Positions 25,259-31,984 of a DNA stretch of 33,775 nucleotides are shown here, piece after piece; the first letter of the stretch is position 1, and every line of letters begins with the position of its first letter. Source of the DNA: Bacteroidota bacterium (GTDB lineage: Bacteria; Bacteroidota; Bacteroidia; AKYH767-A; OLB10); assembly GCA_025352785.1 (NCBI GenBank), contig JANXSD010000129.1, positions 1 through 33,775 of the forward strand. The letters run 5' to 3'. The notes beneath the pieces were generated by a model that did no database searches, had not been told where the DNA came from, and saw only the letters and a list, made by a program, of their open reading frames with translations. Position numbers and translations under genes: made by a program.

Positions 25259-26503
25259 ATGCTTGCTGAAATAATTACTATTGGAGATGAAATTTTGATT
25301 GGTCAGATTGTGGATACTAATTCTGCATGGATGGGACAACAATTAAATCAAGCTGGAATTAAAGTACATCAAATAAGTTCTGTTGCTGATGAAATGGCTC
25401 ATATTCAAAAGGCACTTGAGCAGGCAAGTAATCGTGTGCAGCTAATTTTAATTACTGGCGGTCTCGGTCCTACCAAAGATGATATCACCAAGAAAGCACT
25501 TTGTGAATACTTTAAAGTTGGTAGTCGTTTTGATGAACAAACTTTTAAAAATATTGAGCGCCTTTTTAATCTACGTAGCCGTGATGTATCGTTAATAAAT
25601 CGTCAGCAAGCAGAGGTTCCTGAAAATTGTACTGTTTTAATAAATAAAGTTGGGACTGCCTCTGGAATGTGGTTCGAAGATAAGGGCTGTGTGTTTGTGT
25701 CGATGCCGGGAGTGCCTCATGAAATGCAGTATTTGATGATCAACGAAGTCTTACCTCGATTAAAAGCAAAATTCGAGACCCCATTTATCATGCATAGCAC
25801 TTTACTTACTCAAGGTGTTGGTGAAAGTTTTTTGGCAGAGCTCTTAGGTGATTTTGAAGATAATCTGCCAAAGGAATTTAAACTCGCCTACTTACCGGCT
25901 GCAGGAATGGTTCGTTTGCGCTTGACGGCTTCAGGTGATAAAGTAAATATCCAAAAAATGATGGAAACGCTTGTCCATCAATTAGAAGAAATAATTAAAG
26001 ATTATCTTTTTGGTTATGATGAACAACAAATCGAAGAAGTTTTAGGAAATCTCCTGCGAAAATTAAAGCTCTCCATCTCAACTGCCGAAAGTTGTACTGG
26101 TGGTTATGTAGCTCATTTATTGACTTCCATCGCAGGTAGTTCGGAATATTATATAGGTTCAACAGTTACCTATTCGTATAAGAGTAAATCGGACATTTTG
26201 GGTGTTCCGGAAGAGTTAATTTATAAACATGGAGCTGTAAGTGAGGAAGTTGTTCGAGCAATGGCAGAAGGAGTAAAGCTAAAGTTCGGTACTGATTGCG
26301 CTATTGCAACTTCTGGTATCGCTGGTCCTGGAGGTGGAACTCCTGATAAACCTGTTGGAACTGTATGGATCGCCATTTCCTCTCCAATAGGAACATTTGC
26401 TAAGAAAGTTTTACTGGGTGATAATCGTTTAAGAACGATTCAAGTGGCTGCAACAACTGCTATTAATATGCTTCGTAAACAGCTTTTGATTGAAAATCCT
26501 TAA
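25259..26503 (+). CDS. cinA: CinA: competence/damage-inducible protein with PncC amidase domain
   Basis: A 414-residue two-domain protein. The ATG at 25259 gives MLAEIITIGDEILIGQIVDTN, the family N-terminus. An upstream in-frame extension of 8 residues is rejected because it overlaps the promoter. The N-terminal molybdopterin-binding-like domain has TGGLGPTKDD (67-76) and MPGVPHEM (149-156), associated with ADP-ribose pyrophosphatase activity. The C-terminal nicotinamide-nucleotide amidase domain has STAESCTGG (274-282), YIGSTVTYSY near 298-307 and SGIAGPGGGTPDKPVGTV near 352-369. It recycles NMN to NaMN. The length is normal and both sites are intact. It is divergent from the DUF4197 gene. 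Confidence 0.95.
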   Translation: MLAEIITIGDEILIGQIVDTNSAWMGQQLNQAGIKVHQISSVADEMAHIQKALEQASNRVQLILITGGLGPTKDDITKKALCEYFKVGSRFDEQTFKNIERLFNLRSRDVSLINRQQAEVPENCTVLINKVGTASGMWFEDKGCVFVSMPGVPHEMQYLMINEVLPRLKAKFETPFIMHSTLLTQGVGESFLAELLGDFEDNLPKEFKLAYLPAAGMVRLRLTASGDKVNIQKMMETLVHQLEEIIKDYLFGYDEQQIEEVLGNLLRKLKLSISTAESCTGGYVAHLLTSIAGSSEYYIGSTVTYSYKSKSDILGVPEELIYKHGAVSEEVVRAMAEGVKLKFGTDCAIATSGIAGPGGGTPDKPVGTVWIAISSPIGTFAKKVLLGDNRLRTIQVAATTAINMLRKQLLIENP

Positions 26504-26556
26504 CTTTTTTTCGTTAATTCAAATATCACTTTATACCTTAAAACTTTCCACACATT

Positions 26557-26720
26557 ATACCAATTGCAAATATGTTTTAGTCCAAAGATGTGATGTGATT
26601 TTTTTATCAAGACGATTAAAAAAAATCGTTGCATAGCCTTTGCCTACGGAACTATTTTTTTAAGAAGTATTGATGAAAAAGGACAAGTAGATTGGACTAA
26701 AAGATATTGACAGTTGGTAT
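26557..26720. mobile_element. 164-bp MITE-like imperfect inverted repeat
   Basis: The ends are ATACCAA (26557-26563) and TTGGTAT (26714-26720). The outer 29 bases of each side match at 25 of 29 positions, with the 11-mer TTTTAGTCCAA / TTGGACTAAAA at 26575-26585 and 26692-26702. Similarity continues inward with small indels to a centre at about 26640, where GTTGCATAGCC and GCCTACGGAAC flank TTT. There is no open reading frame. TTA flanks TACCAA...TTGGTA on both sides and may be a 3-bp target duplication. It could be a non-autonomous element, or a very long RNA hairpin downstream of cinA. Confidence 0.65.
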
Positions 26721-26760
26721 TAATTGTCTGTACACTCTTATTCTTGACCAAAGTCGCACC

Positions 26761-26776
26761 CCCGATCGCTATCGTG
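26761..26776. repeat. decayed copy 3 of the GATAGCTATC palindrome
   Basis: CCCGATCGCTATCGTG differs from copy 1 (CCCGATAGCTATCGGG, 17517-17532) at two positions, which break the symmetry. It is intergenic like the other two. Confidence 0.5.
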
Positions 26777-26898
26777 AAGTTACTCTCAAATTGTTCACAT
26801 AGGAATATTGCGCCCTCCGTATTTTTTTATAATGATGTTCGTAGACTCTTTTTGAAGGTTAAGTCTCTGTGAAAGATAGTTTTAGCGCTTTTATTGAA

Positions 26899-26933
26899 AA
26901 TTCTTAATTCTTAATTCTTAATTTTTAATTCTT
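26899..26933 (+). repeat. five tandem heptamers (AATTCTT)n upstream of rpmB
   Basis: Five consecutive 7-base units, four exact AATTCTT and the fourth AATTTTT, end 5 bases before the likely -7 box of rpmB. The unit length is not a multiple of helical turn or codon size. A change in copy number would alter promoter upstream spacing. Confidence 0.8.
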
Positions 26934-26938
26934 TTCCC

Positions 26939-26946
26939 TATCTTCG
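26939..26946 (+). promoter_or_regulatory. putative -7 box for rpmB
   Basis: TATCTTCG differs from TAnnTTTG at one base and lies 27 bases before the rpmB ATG. The upstream -33 zone falls in the heptamer repeat and contains no TTG. Confidence 0.35.
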
Positions 26947-26973
26947 CCCCCTCATTAAAAAGAAAATAAGATC

Positions 26974-27207
26974 ATGTCTCAGATCTGTGATTTAACAGGA
27001 AAGCACGCTATCAAGGGTCACCGCGTTAGCCACTCTAATCATAAAACAAACCGTAGATTCAATCCGAATTTGCAAACAAAGAGGTTTTATATGCCTGAAA
27101 CAGGTGAATGGATTACTTTAAAAGTAAGTACTTCAGCACTTCGTACCATCAATAAGATCGGTATTACTGAAGCTATCACCCGAGCAATCGTAAAAGGCAA
27201 ACTCTAA
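26974..27207 (+). CDS. rpmB: 50S ribosomal protein bL28
   Basis: A 77-residue large-subunit protein with the L28 pattern. MSQICDLTGKHAIKGHRVSHSN opens the chain, RRFNPNLQTKRFYMPETGEW follows near 28-47, and VSTSALRTINKIGI near 51-64. The length is normal for Bacteroidota. A single cysteine is left at position 5, so no zinc site is expected. It starts the ribosomal block, but rpmG is separated from it here by the M24 aminopeptidase gene. Confidence 0.96.
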   Translation: MSQICDLTGKHAIKGHRVSHSNHKTNRRFNPNLQTKRFYMPETGEWITLKVSTSALRTINKIGITEAITRAIVKGKL

Positions 27208-27269
27208 TATATCGGGGTAATTCCTGATTGAAGAGGGCCGGTAATCTGATCATTGGTTATTTTTACACA

Positions 27270-28643
27270 ATGAACCTCAGGTTACCGGCTTTTATTTTAT
27301 CCCTACTGATCATCCAAGCGCTTTCAGCCAAAGCACAATGGGATGATACCGATCGATTAAAACCTTCTTTTCATAAAGGCAGACGAGATGCTTTTCGAGC
27401 TTTAATGCCCGAAAAATCCGTGGCGATTTTCTTTGCCAATCCAACAAGAACACGATCCAATGATGTCGACTATCAGTATAGTCAGGATCCAAACTTTTAT
27501 TACCTCTCTGGGTATCTCGAACCTAACGCCATCTTATTTATTTTTAAAGATTCAATAAATCTTGATGGGAATCAAGTCAATGAAATGATTTTTATTCAGC
27601 AAAGAAATCCGAAAAGAGAAGTTTGGACGGGCCAACGATTAGGTGTTGACGGAGTAAAGAAAAATTTAGGGTTTCAGGCCGTTTATAATGGAGCTGATTT
27701 TAAAGAGTTCGGACTTGATTTCGCAAAATTCAATCAGATTCTTGTGAAATATCCTGATGCACCATCGAATGAGAAAGATGATCCAGCAGATATTGCCGAT
27801 TTATCCGATCAGGTAAAGGAGAAAATTCACGCTTTCGAGGATAAAGTTGACAATGGAATTGCTTTTAGGTTACTAAATCAACTTCGTGAAGTGAAATTGC
27901 CTGAAGAATTAGTATTGATGCAAAAGGCGATTGACATTTCTAATGTTGGTTTTATCGAGATGATGAAGGCGTTGAATCCAACCATGACAGAATATCAAGT
28001 TCAAGCAATTGTGGAATACCACATGAAAAAGAACGGATCAGAATATCCTGGATATGGTTCCATTGCTGGATCAGGAGCCAATGGTTGTGTATTGCACTAC
28101 ACTTTTAATCGTAAACAGCTTGCTGATGGCGAATTGCTCCTTACAGATATGGGTGCGGAATATCATAATTACACTGCCGATATTACGCGAACTATTCCTG
28201 TAAATGGAAAATTTTCTGCCGAACAAAAAATTATTTATCAGCTAGTTCTAGATGCTCAAAATGCAGGTATTGCAGCCTGTATTGCTGGAAATGATTTTCG
28301 CTCAACTCATAAAGCTACCACCGAAGTAGTGACAAAGGGATTGTTGAATTTAGGCATTATAAAGTCCGAAAGCGACTATCGCTTGTATTTTATGCACGGT
28401 ACGTCACATTATTTGGGTTTAGATGTGCATGATGCAGGAACATTTGGGCCATTAAAAGTTGGTGCCGTAATCACTGTAGAGCCAGGAATTTATATTCCGA
28501 AAGGTTCCAATTGTGACCCAAGATGGTGGAACATAGGAATTCGAATAGAAGATGATGTGCTTATTACCGATACGCAACCTCGTATATTATCAGGAGCTTT
28601 GCCTCGTGAAATCGCAGACATAGAGCAGTTAATGTCTAAGTAA
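27270..28643 (+). CDS. pepP: secreted Xaa-Pro aminopeptidase (M24B, PepP-like)
   Basis: A 457-residue metallopeptidase that removes N-terminal residues preceding proline. The ATG at 27270 gives a signal peptide MNLRLPAFILSLLIIQALSAKA; the longer frame from a TTG at 27228 adds 14 unsupported residues. An aminopeptidase-P N-terminal domain (about 30-190) precedes the pita-bread fold. All five dimetal ligands are recognisable: D293 in LLTDMGAEY, D304 in YTADITRT, H380 in MHGTSHYLG, E404 in VEPGIYIP and E427 in GIRIEDDV. The enzyme is probably periplasmic or exported, unlike cytosolic PepP. It is inserted between rpmB (62 bases upstream) and rpmG. Confidence 0.92.
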   Translation: MNLRLPAFILSLLIIQALSAKAQWDDTDRLKPSFHKGRRDAFRALMPEKSVAIFFANPTRTRSNDVDYQYSQDPNFYYLSGYLEPNAILFIFKDSINLDGNQVNEMIFIQQRNPKREVWTGQRLGVDGVKKNLGFQAVYNGADFKEFGLDFAKFNQILVKYPDAPSNEKDDPADIADLSDQVKEKIHAFEDKVDNGIAFRLLNQLREVKLPEELVLMQKAIDISNVGFIEMMKALNPTMTEYQVQAIVEYHMKKNGSEYPGYGSIAGSGANGCVLHYTFNRKQLADGELLLTDMGAEYHNYTADITRTIPVNGKFSAEQKIIYQLVLDAQNAGIAACIAGNDFRSTHKATTEVVTKGLLNLGIIKSESDYRLYFMHGTSHYLGLDVHDAGTFGPLKVGAVITVEPGIYIPKGSNCDPRWWNIGIRIEDDVLITDTQPRILSGALPREIADIEQLMSK

Positions 28644-28675
28644 AATAGGCATATTGGAACAAATCAATAAAAGAT

Positions 28676-28705
28676 TTGTATTTCGCTTTTTAAGTTATAT
28701 CTTTG
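28676..28705 (+). promoter_or_regulatory. promoter for rpmG-DUF4295
   Basis: TTG at 28676-28678, a 19-base spacer, then TATCTTTG at 28698-28705 form a full match to the Bacteroidota -33/-7 consensus. rpmG starts at 28745, giving a leader of about 33 bases. The leader contains AAAAGGGGAA. Confidence 0.78.
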
Positions 28706-28744
28706 CAACCCTCTAAAAGGGGAACCTTAACAATAAAATTAATC

Positions 28745-28927
28745 ATGGCAAAGAAAGGTAACCGTATTCAAGTGATCATGGAGTGCACAGAGCACAAAAC
28801 CAGTGGCCTTCCGGGAACATCACGTTACATCACAACTAAGAATAAGAAAAATACTTCAGAGCGTTTGGAATTGAAGAAATTCAACCCAATCATGAAGAAG
28901 ATGACTGTTCACAAAGAAATTAAATAA
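28745..28927 (+). CDS. rpmG: 50S ribosomal protein bL33
   Basis: A 60-residue L33 protein. [21 protein letters not shown] is the family start, [23 protein letters not shown] follows near 26-48, and a basic C-terminus ends the chain. Only one cysteine (14) remains, so this is the zinc-free (C-minus) type. I reject a longer reading that starts at 28703 because it overlaps the promoter. The DUF4295 gene begins 32 bases after the stop. Confidence 0.96.
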   Translation: MAKKGNRIQVIMECTEHKTSGLPGTSRYITTKNKKNTSERLELKKFNPIMKKMTVHKEIK

Positions 28928-28959
28928 TAAGGTTTTTACCACCTAAAATATAGAGTACA

Positions 28960-29112
28960 ATGGCAAAGAAAGTAGTTGCAACCCTTAAGTCGGGTAAAGG
29001 AAAAGAATTCTCGAAAGTGATTAAAATGGTGAAATCACCAACAGGTTCATACTCCTTCAAAGAAGAAGTTGTTCATAATGATCACATCAAAGATTTTCTT
29101 AAAGACAAATAA
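28960..29112 (+). CDS. 50-residue DUF4295 family protein (likely ribosome-associated)
   Basis: A small ORF translated directly from the sequence: MAKKVVATLKSGKGKEFSKV, then a KMVKSPTGSYSFKEEVV core and a DFLKDK end, 50 residues with many lysines. This is the Bacteroidota-specific DUF4295 family, which follows rpmG in many genomes. From memory, a new ribosomal protein called bL38 was reported in the Flavobacterium johnsoniae ribosome, and this family may be the one concerned; I cannot verify that here. Basic charge and position 32 bases after rpmG fit a ribosomal role. A strong terminator begins 20 bases after the stop. Confidence 0.9.
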   Translation: MAKKVVATLKSGKGKEFSKVIKMVKSPTGSYSFKEEVVHNDHIKDFLKDK

Positions 29113-29132
29113 TACTGGCAATCAACCAAACC

Positions 29133-29165
29133 AATAGCTTCTTTCGTTAGAGAGAAGCTATTTTT
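29133..29165 (+). terminator. rho-independent terminator after DUF4295 gene
   Basis: AATAGCTTCT (29133-29142) pairs exactly with AGAAGCTATT (29153-29162), and two more inner pairs leave a 6-base loop. A T-run to 29165 follows. It separates the rpmG unit from ftsY. Confidence 0.85.
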
Positions 29166-29196
29166 GTTTTGAGCCAATTTAAATTTATCATCAATT

Positions 29197-30159
29197 ATGG
29201 GATTGTTTGGATTATTTAACCGTGAAAAGAAAGAGTCGCTCGACAAAGGACTTGAGAAAACACGCGAAAGTTTTTTTTCGAAGATCACCAAAACATTTAT
29301 CGGAAAGTCGACGATTGATGATGAAGTGTTGGATAATCTAGAAGAAGTATTAGTGACGAGTGATGTAGGCGTTGAAACAACATTGAAAATTGTTAAGCGA
29401 ATTCAAGATCGTGTTGCTCGAGATAAATATGCTGGTACATCAGAACTAAATCGTTTTTTAAAAGAAGAAATTATTGATTTGATGGCTGAAAATAAAACGG
29501 CCGATGTTAAAGATTTTAATCATCTCGAAAATTTACCTGCAAAGCCTTATGTAATTATGGTTGTTGGTGTGAATGGCGTAGGTAAAACTACTACCATTGG
29601 TAAACTCGCTTATCAGTTTAAAAAGGCTGGTAAAAAAGTAATGCTTGGTGCTGCCGATACCTTTCGTGCTGCTGCCGTTGATCAACTTACTATTTGGGCA
29701 AATCGTGTCGATGTTCCAATCGTCAGTCAGGGGATGGGAGCAGATCCGGCCTCTGTTGCTTTCGATACTGTTTCTTCAGCGGTTGCTCAGGGTGTTGATG
29801 TATGCATCATTGATACCGCAGGACGATTACATAATAAGGTTCATTTGATGAATGAACTTTCTAAAATCCATAAGGTGATGCAAAAGGTTATTCCTGATGC
29901 CCCACATGAAATTCTTTTGGTATTAGATGCTTCAACGGGCCAGAATGCAATTGAACAAGCACGACAATTTATTGCCGCAACAGAAGTGAATGCGTTAGCG
30001 CTAACAAAATTAGACGGCACTGCAAAAGGTGGAGTAGTGATTGGCATCTCCGATCAGTTTAAAATTCCTGTGAAATATATTGGAGTAGGGGAGAAGATGG
30101 AAGATCTTCAACTATTCGACAGAACAGAATTCGTAAGTTCTCTCTTTAACGAAAATTGA
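29197..30159 (+). CDS. ftsY: signal recognition particle receptor FtsY
   Basis: A 320-residue SRP-type GTPase of minimal length: it lacks the long acidic A domain of the E. coli protein and begins with a short amphipathic MGLFGLFNREKKE. The four-helix N domain covers about 20-100. The G domain has the P-loop VGVNGVGKTTT (123-133), DTFRAAA (154-160), the IIDTAGR switch near 204-210, and TKLDGTAKGG near 268-277. It docks SRP-ribosome complexes at the inner membrane for co-translational insertion. A terminator stands 31 bases upstream. The small secreted protein gene follows 7 bases after the stop. Confidence 0.96.
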   Translation: MGLFGLFNREKKESLDKGLEKTRESFFSKITKTFIGKSTIDDEVLDNLEEVLVTSDVGVETTLKIVKRIQDRVARDKYAGTSELNRFLKEEIIDLMAENKTADVKDFNHLENLPAKPYVIMVVGVNGVGKTTTIGKLAYQFKKAGKKVMLGAADTFRAAAVDQLTIWANRVDVPIVSQGMGADPASVAFDTVSSAVAQGVDVCIIDTAGRLHNKVHLMNELSKIHKVMQKVIPDAPHEILLVLDASTGQNAIEQARQFIAATEVNALALTKLDGTAKGGVVIGISDQFKIPVKYIGVGEKMEDLQLFDRTEFVSSLFNEN

Positions 30160-30166
30160 ACATATC

Positions 30167-30649
30167 ATGCTACGTAAATTATTATTCATTGTATTTTTTT
30201 TCGCAAACTATAGTTTGAATGCGCAATCATTTTCGATTGAAGTACAAGATAATAATGGACTTATGCACCAAAATAATATTTATCATTTTACACAAGATAG
30301 TTTAGTAATCACTGCACGATCCGATTACGGTAGAAGTAATGTTGAGTATCTAAAAAGAATTTTAACAGCAGAAGAAAAAAAATCATTAGCGCAATTTTTA
30401 AAATCTTTTCCTGCTGATAGTTTAAAAGGAACATATTTTAATGAATATTCAAATTTAGGATATATCGATGCAGAACATTTCCCTCGTGAAGTAGAAATAA
30501 ACATTGAAAACCATAAGAAAACATATCATTCAAAAGCAACGAATGCGTATGTGAGTTATTATGCCCGATTAATTCAAGAATTGAATCCTTTTTTATCGGA
30601 TGAAGTGAAAATAAAGTTTGACAAGAATCAGTTTAATGCATTCTATTAA
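30167..30649 (+). CDS. unknown secreted protein
   Basis: A 160-residue protein with a signal peptide of about 19 residues (MLRKLLFIVFFFANYSLNA). The mature part is rich in Asn, Tyr and Lys. It begins SFSIEVQDNNG, has a helix-prone RILTAEEKKSLAQFLKSFP stretch near 66-84, and ends in NQFNAFY. I recognise no family motif, cysteine pair or catalytic site. The likely location is the periplasm or the surface. It lies 7 bases after ftsY and 2 bases before the rimO start, so it probably travels with them on one transcript. No function is assigned. Confidence 0.8.
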   Translation: MLRKLLFIVFFFANYSLNAQSFSIEVQDNNGLMHQNNIYHFTQDSLVITARSDYGRSNVEYLKRILTAEEKKSLAQFLKSFPADSLKGTYFNEYSNLGYIDAEHFPREVEINIENHKKTYHSKATNAYVSYYARLIQELNPFLSDEVKIKFDKNQFNAFY

Positions 30650-30651
30650 CA

Positions 30652-31962
30652 TTGAAAACAAAAACGCTAAGGCAGAATAAAGTTAACGTAGTAACGCTAG
30701 GATGTTCGAAAAATATTGTCGACTCTGAAGTGTTGATGGGGCAGTTACGTGCGAATAATTTTGACGTTACTCATGAGAATTCCCGTAGCAATGCTTCGAT
30801 AGTGATCATCAATACCTGTGGATTTATTGATAATGCCAAACAAGAAAGTGTTGACACGATTTTGCATTTTGCAAAAAAGAAAGAAGCAGGAAAGATTGAT
30901 CGTTTGATAGTTACAGGATGTCTTTCTGAACGTTACAAGCCAGAGTTGGAAAAAGAAATTCCAAATGTGGATCATTATTTTGGCACACGTGATTTGCCTT
31001 TGCTTTTAAAAACATTGGGCGCAGATTATAAGCATGAGCTCGTTGGTGAACGTTTACTTACAACACCACGTCATTATGCATACATGAAAATTTCGGAGGG
31101 TTGTGATCGTCCTTGCTCGTTTTGTGCGATACCATTGATGCGTGGTAAGCATATCTCGAAACAAATGGAAGAGTTAGTACAAGAGGCAAAAACATTGGCC
31201 ATAAACGGAACTAAAGAACTATTATTGATTGCACAAGATTCAACGTATTACGGGTTGGATATTTATAAAGAACGAAAGCTTGCTGAATTACTAGCACGTC
31301 TAAGTGATGTAGAAGGAATTGAATGGATACGTTTACATTATGCTTTTCCTTCTGGATTTCCATTGGAAGCGCTTGATATGATGCGTGAGCGTTCGAACAT
31401 TTGTAATTATCTAGATATGCCTTTGCAACATGTGAGTGATGAGATGTTGAAATCGATGCGTAGAGGAACTACGCGTGAGAAAACGTATGCATTGGTGAAT
31501 ACTATCCGCGAACGAGTACCTGGCATCGCATTGCGAACTTCATTGATTGCGGGTTATCCTGGTGAGACTGAAAAGGATCATGAAGATATGTTGCGTTTTG
31601 TGGAGGATGTAAAGTTTGATCGTCTTGGAATATTTACCTATTCGCACGAAGAAAATACACATGCTTACAAATTGGAAGATAATGTTGATGCAGATGTGAA
31701 GCAAGAGCGTGCACAAGCAGTAATGGCAATTCAAGAAAGTATTTCTGCTTCCTTAAATGAGCAAAAAGTTGGACAAACATTTAAAGTTTTATTTGATCGT
31801 AAGGATAATGAACATTTTATTGGAAGAACGGAATTTGATTCGCCAGAAGTTGATAATGAAGTGTTGATTCCTGCTGCAGGTACTTACGTACGCGTAGGTG
31901 ATTTTGCAGATGTGAAAATAAAACATGCTACAGAATTTGATCTCTACGGAGAATTAATTTAA
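30652..31962 (+). CDS. rimO: ribosomal protein uS12 methylthiotransferase RimO
   Basis: A 436-residue radical-SAM methylthiotransferase that modifies the conserved aspartate of ribosomal protein S12. I take the TTG at 30652 as start. It yields MKTKTLRQNKVNVVTLGCSK, the usual Bacteroidota RimO N-terminus, while the next in-frame Met is at residue 29, after the first cluster cysteine. The UPF0004 domain has C18, C56 and C90 for the auxiliary 4Fe-4S cluster. The radical-SAM motif is C151-x3-C155-x2-C158. A C-terminal TRAM domain covers about 370-436. An in-frame stop at 30634 excludes longer starts. It starts 2 bases after the secreted-protein gene. Confidence 0.94.
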   Translation: MKTKTLRQNKVNVVTLGCSKNIVDSEVLMGQLRANNFDVTHENSRSNASIVIINTCGFIDNAKQESVDTILHFAKKKEAGKIDRLIVTGCLSERYKPELEKEIPNVDHYFGTRDLPLLLKTLGADYKHELVGERLLTTPRHYAYMKISEGCDRPCSFCAIPLMRGKHISKQMEELVQEAKTLAINGTKELLLIAQDSTYYGLDIYKERKLAELLARLSDVEGIEWIRLHYAFPSGFPLEALDMMRERSNICNYLDMPLQHVSDEMLKSMRRGTTREKTYALVNTIRERVPGIALRTSLIAGYPGETEKDHEDMLRFVEDVKFDRLGIFTYSHEENTHAYKLEDNVDADVKQERAQAVMAIQESISASLNEQKVGQTFKVLFDRKDNEHFIGRTEFDSPEVDNEVLIPAAGTYVRVGDFADVKIKHATEFDLYGELI

Positions 31963-31984
31963 TTTTTTTACTCCTTAACGTTTG

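Noticed and set aside
25115-25342. 76-residue N-terminal extension of the DUF4197 protein
   Set aside because: It runs into the cinA promoter and coding start and places the signal peptide in the middle of the chain; the ATG at 25114 is far better.
26504-26973. tRNA or other known RNA gene in the long gap before rpmB
   Set aside because: No cloverleaf, CCA end or T-loop pattern was found; the hairpin is much longer than a tRNA arm and has transposon-like ends.
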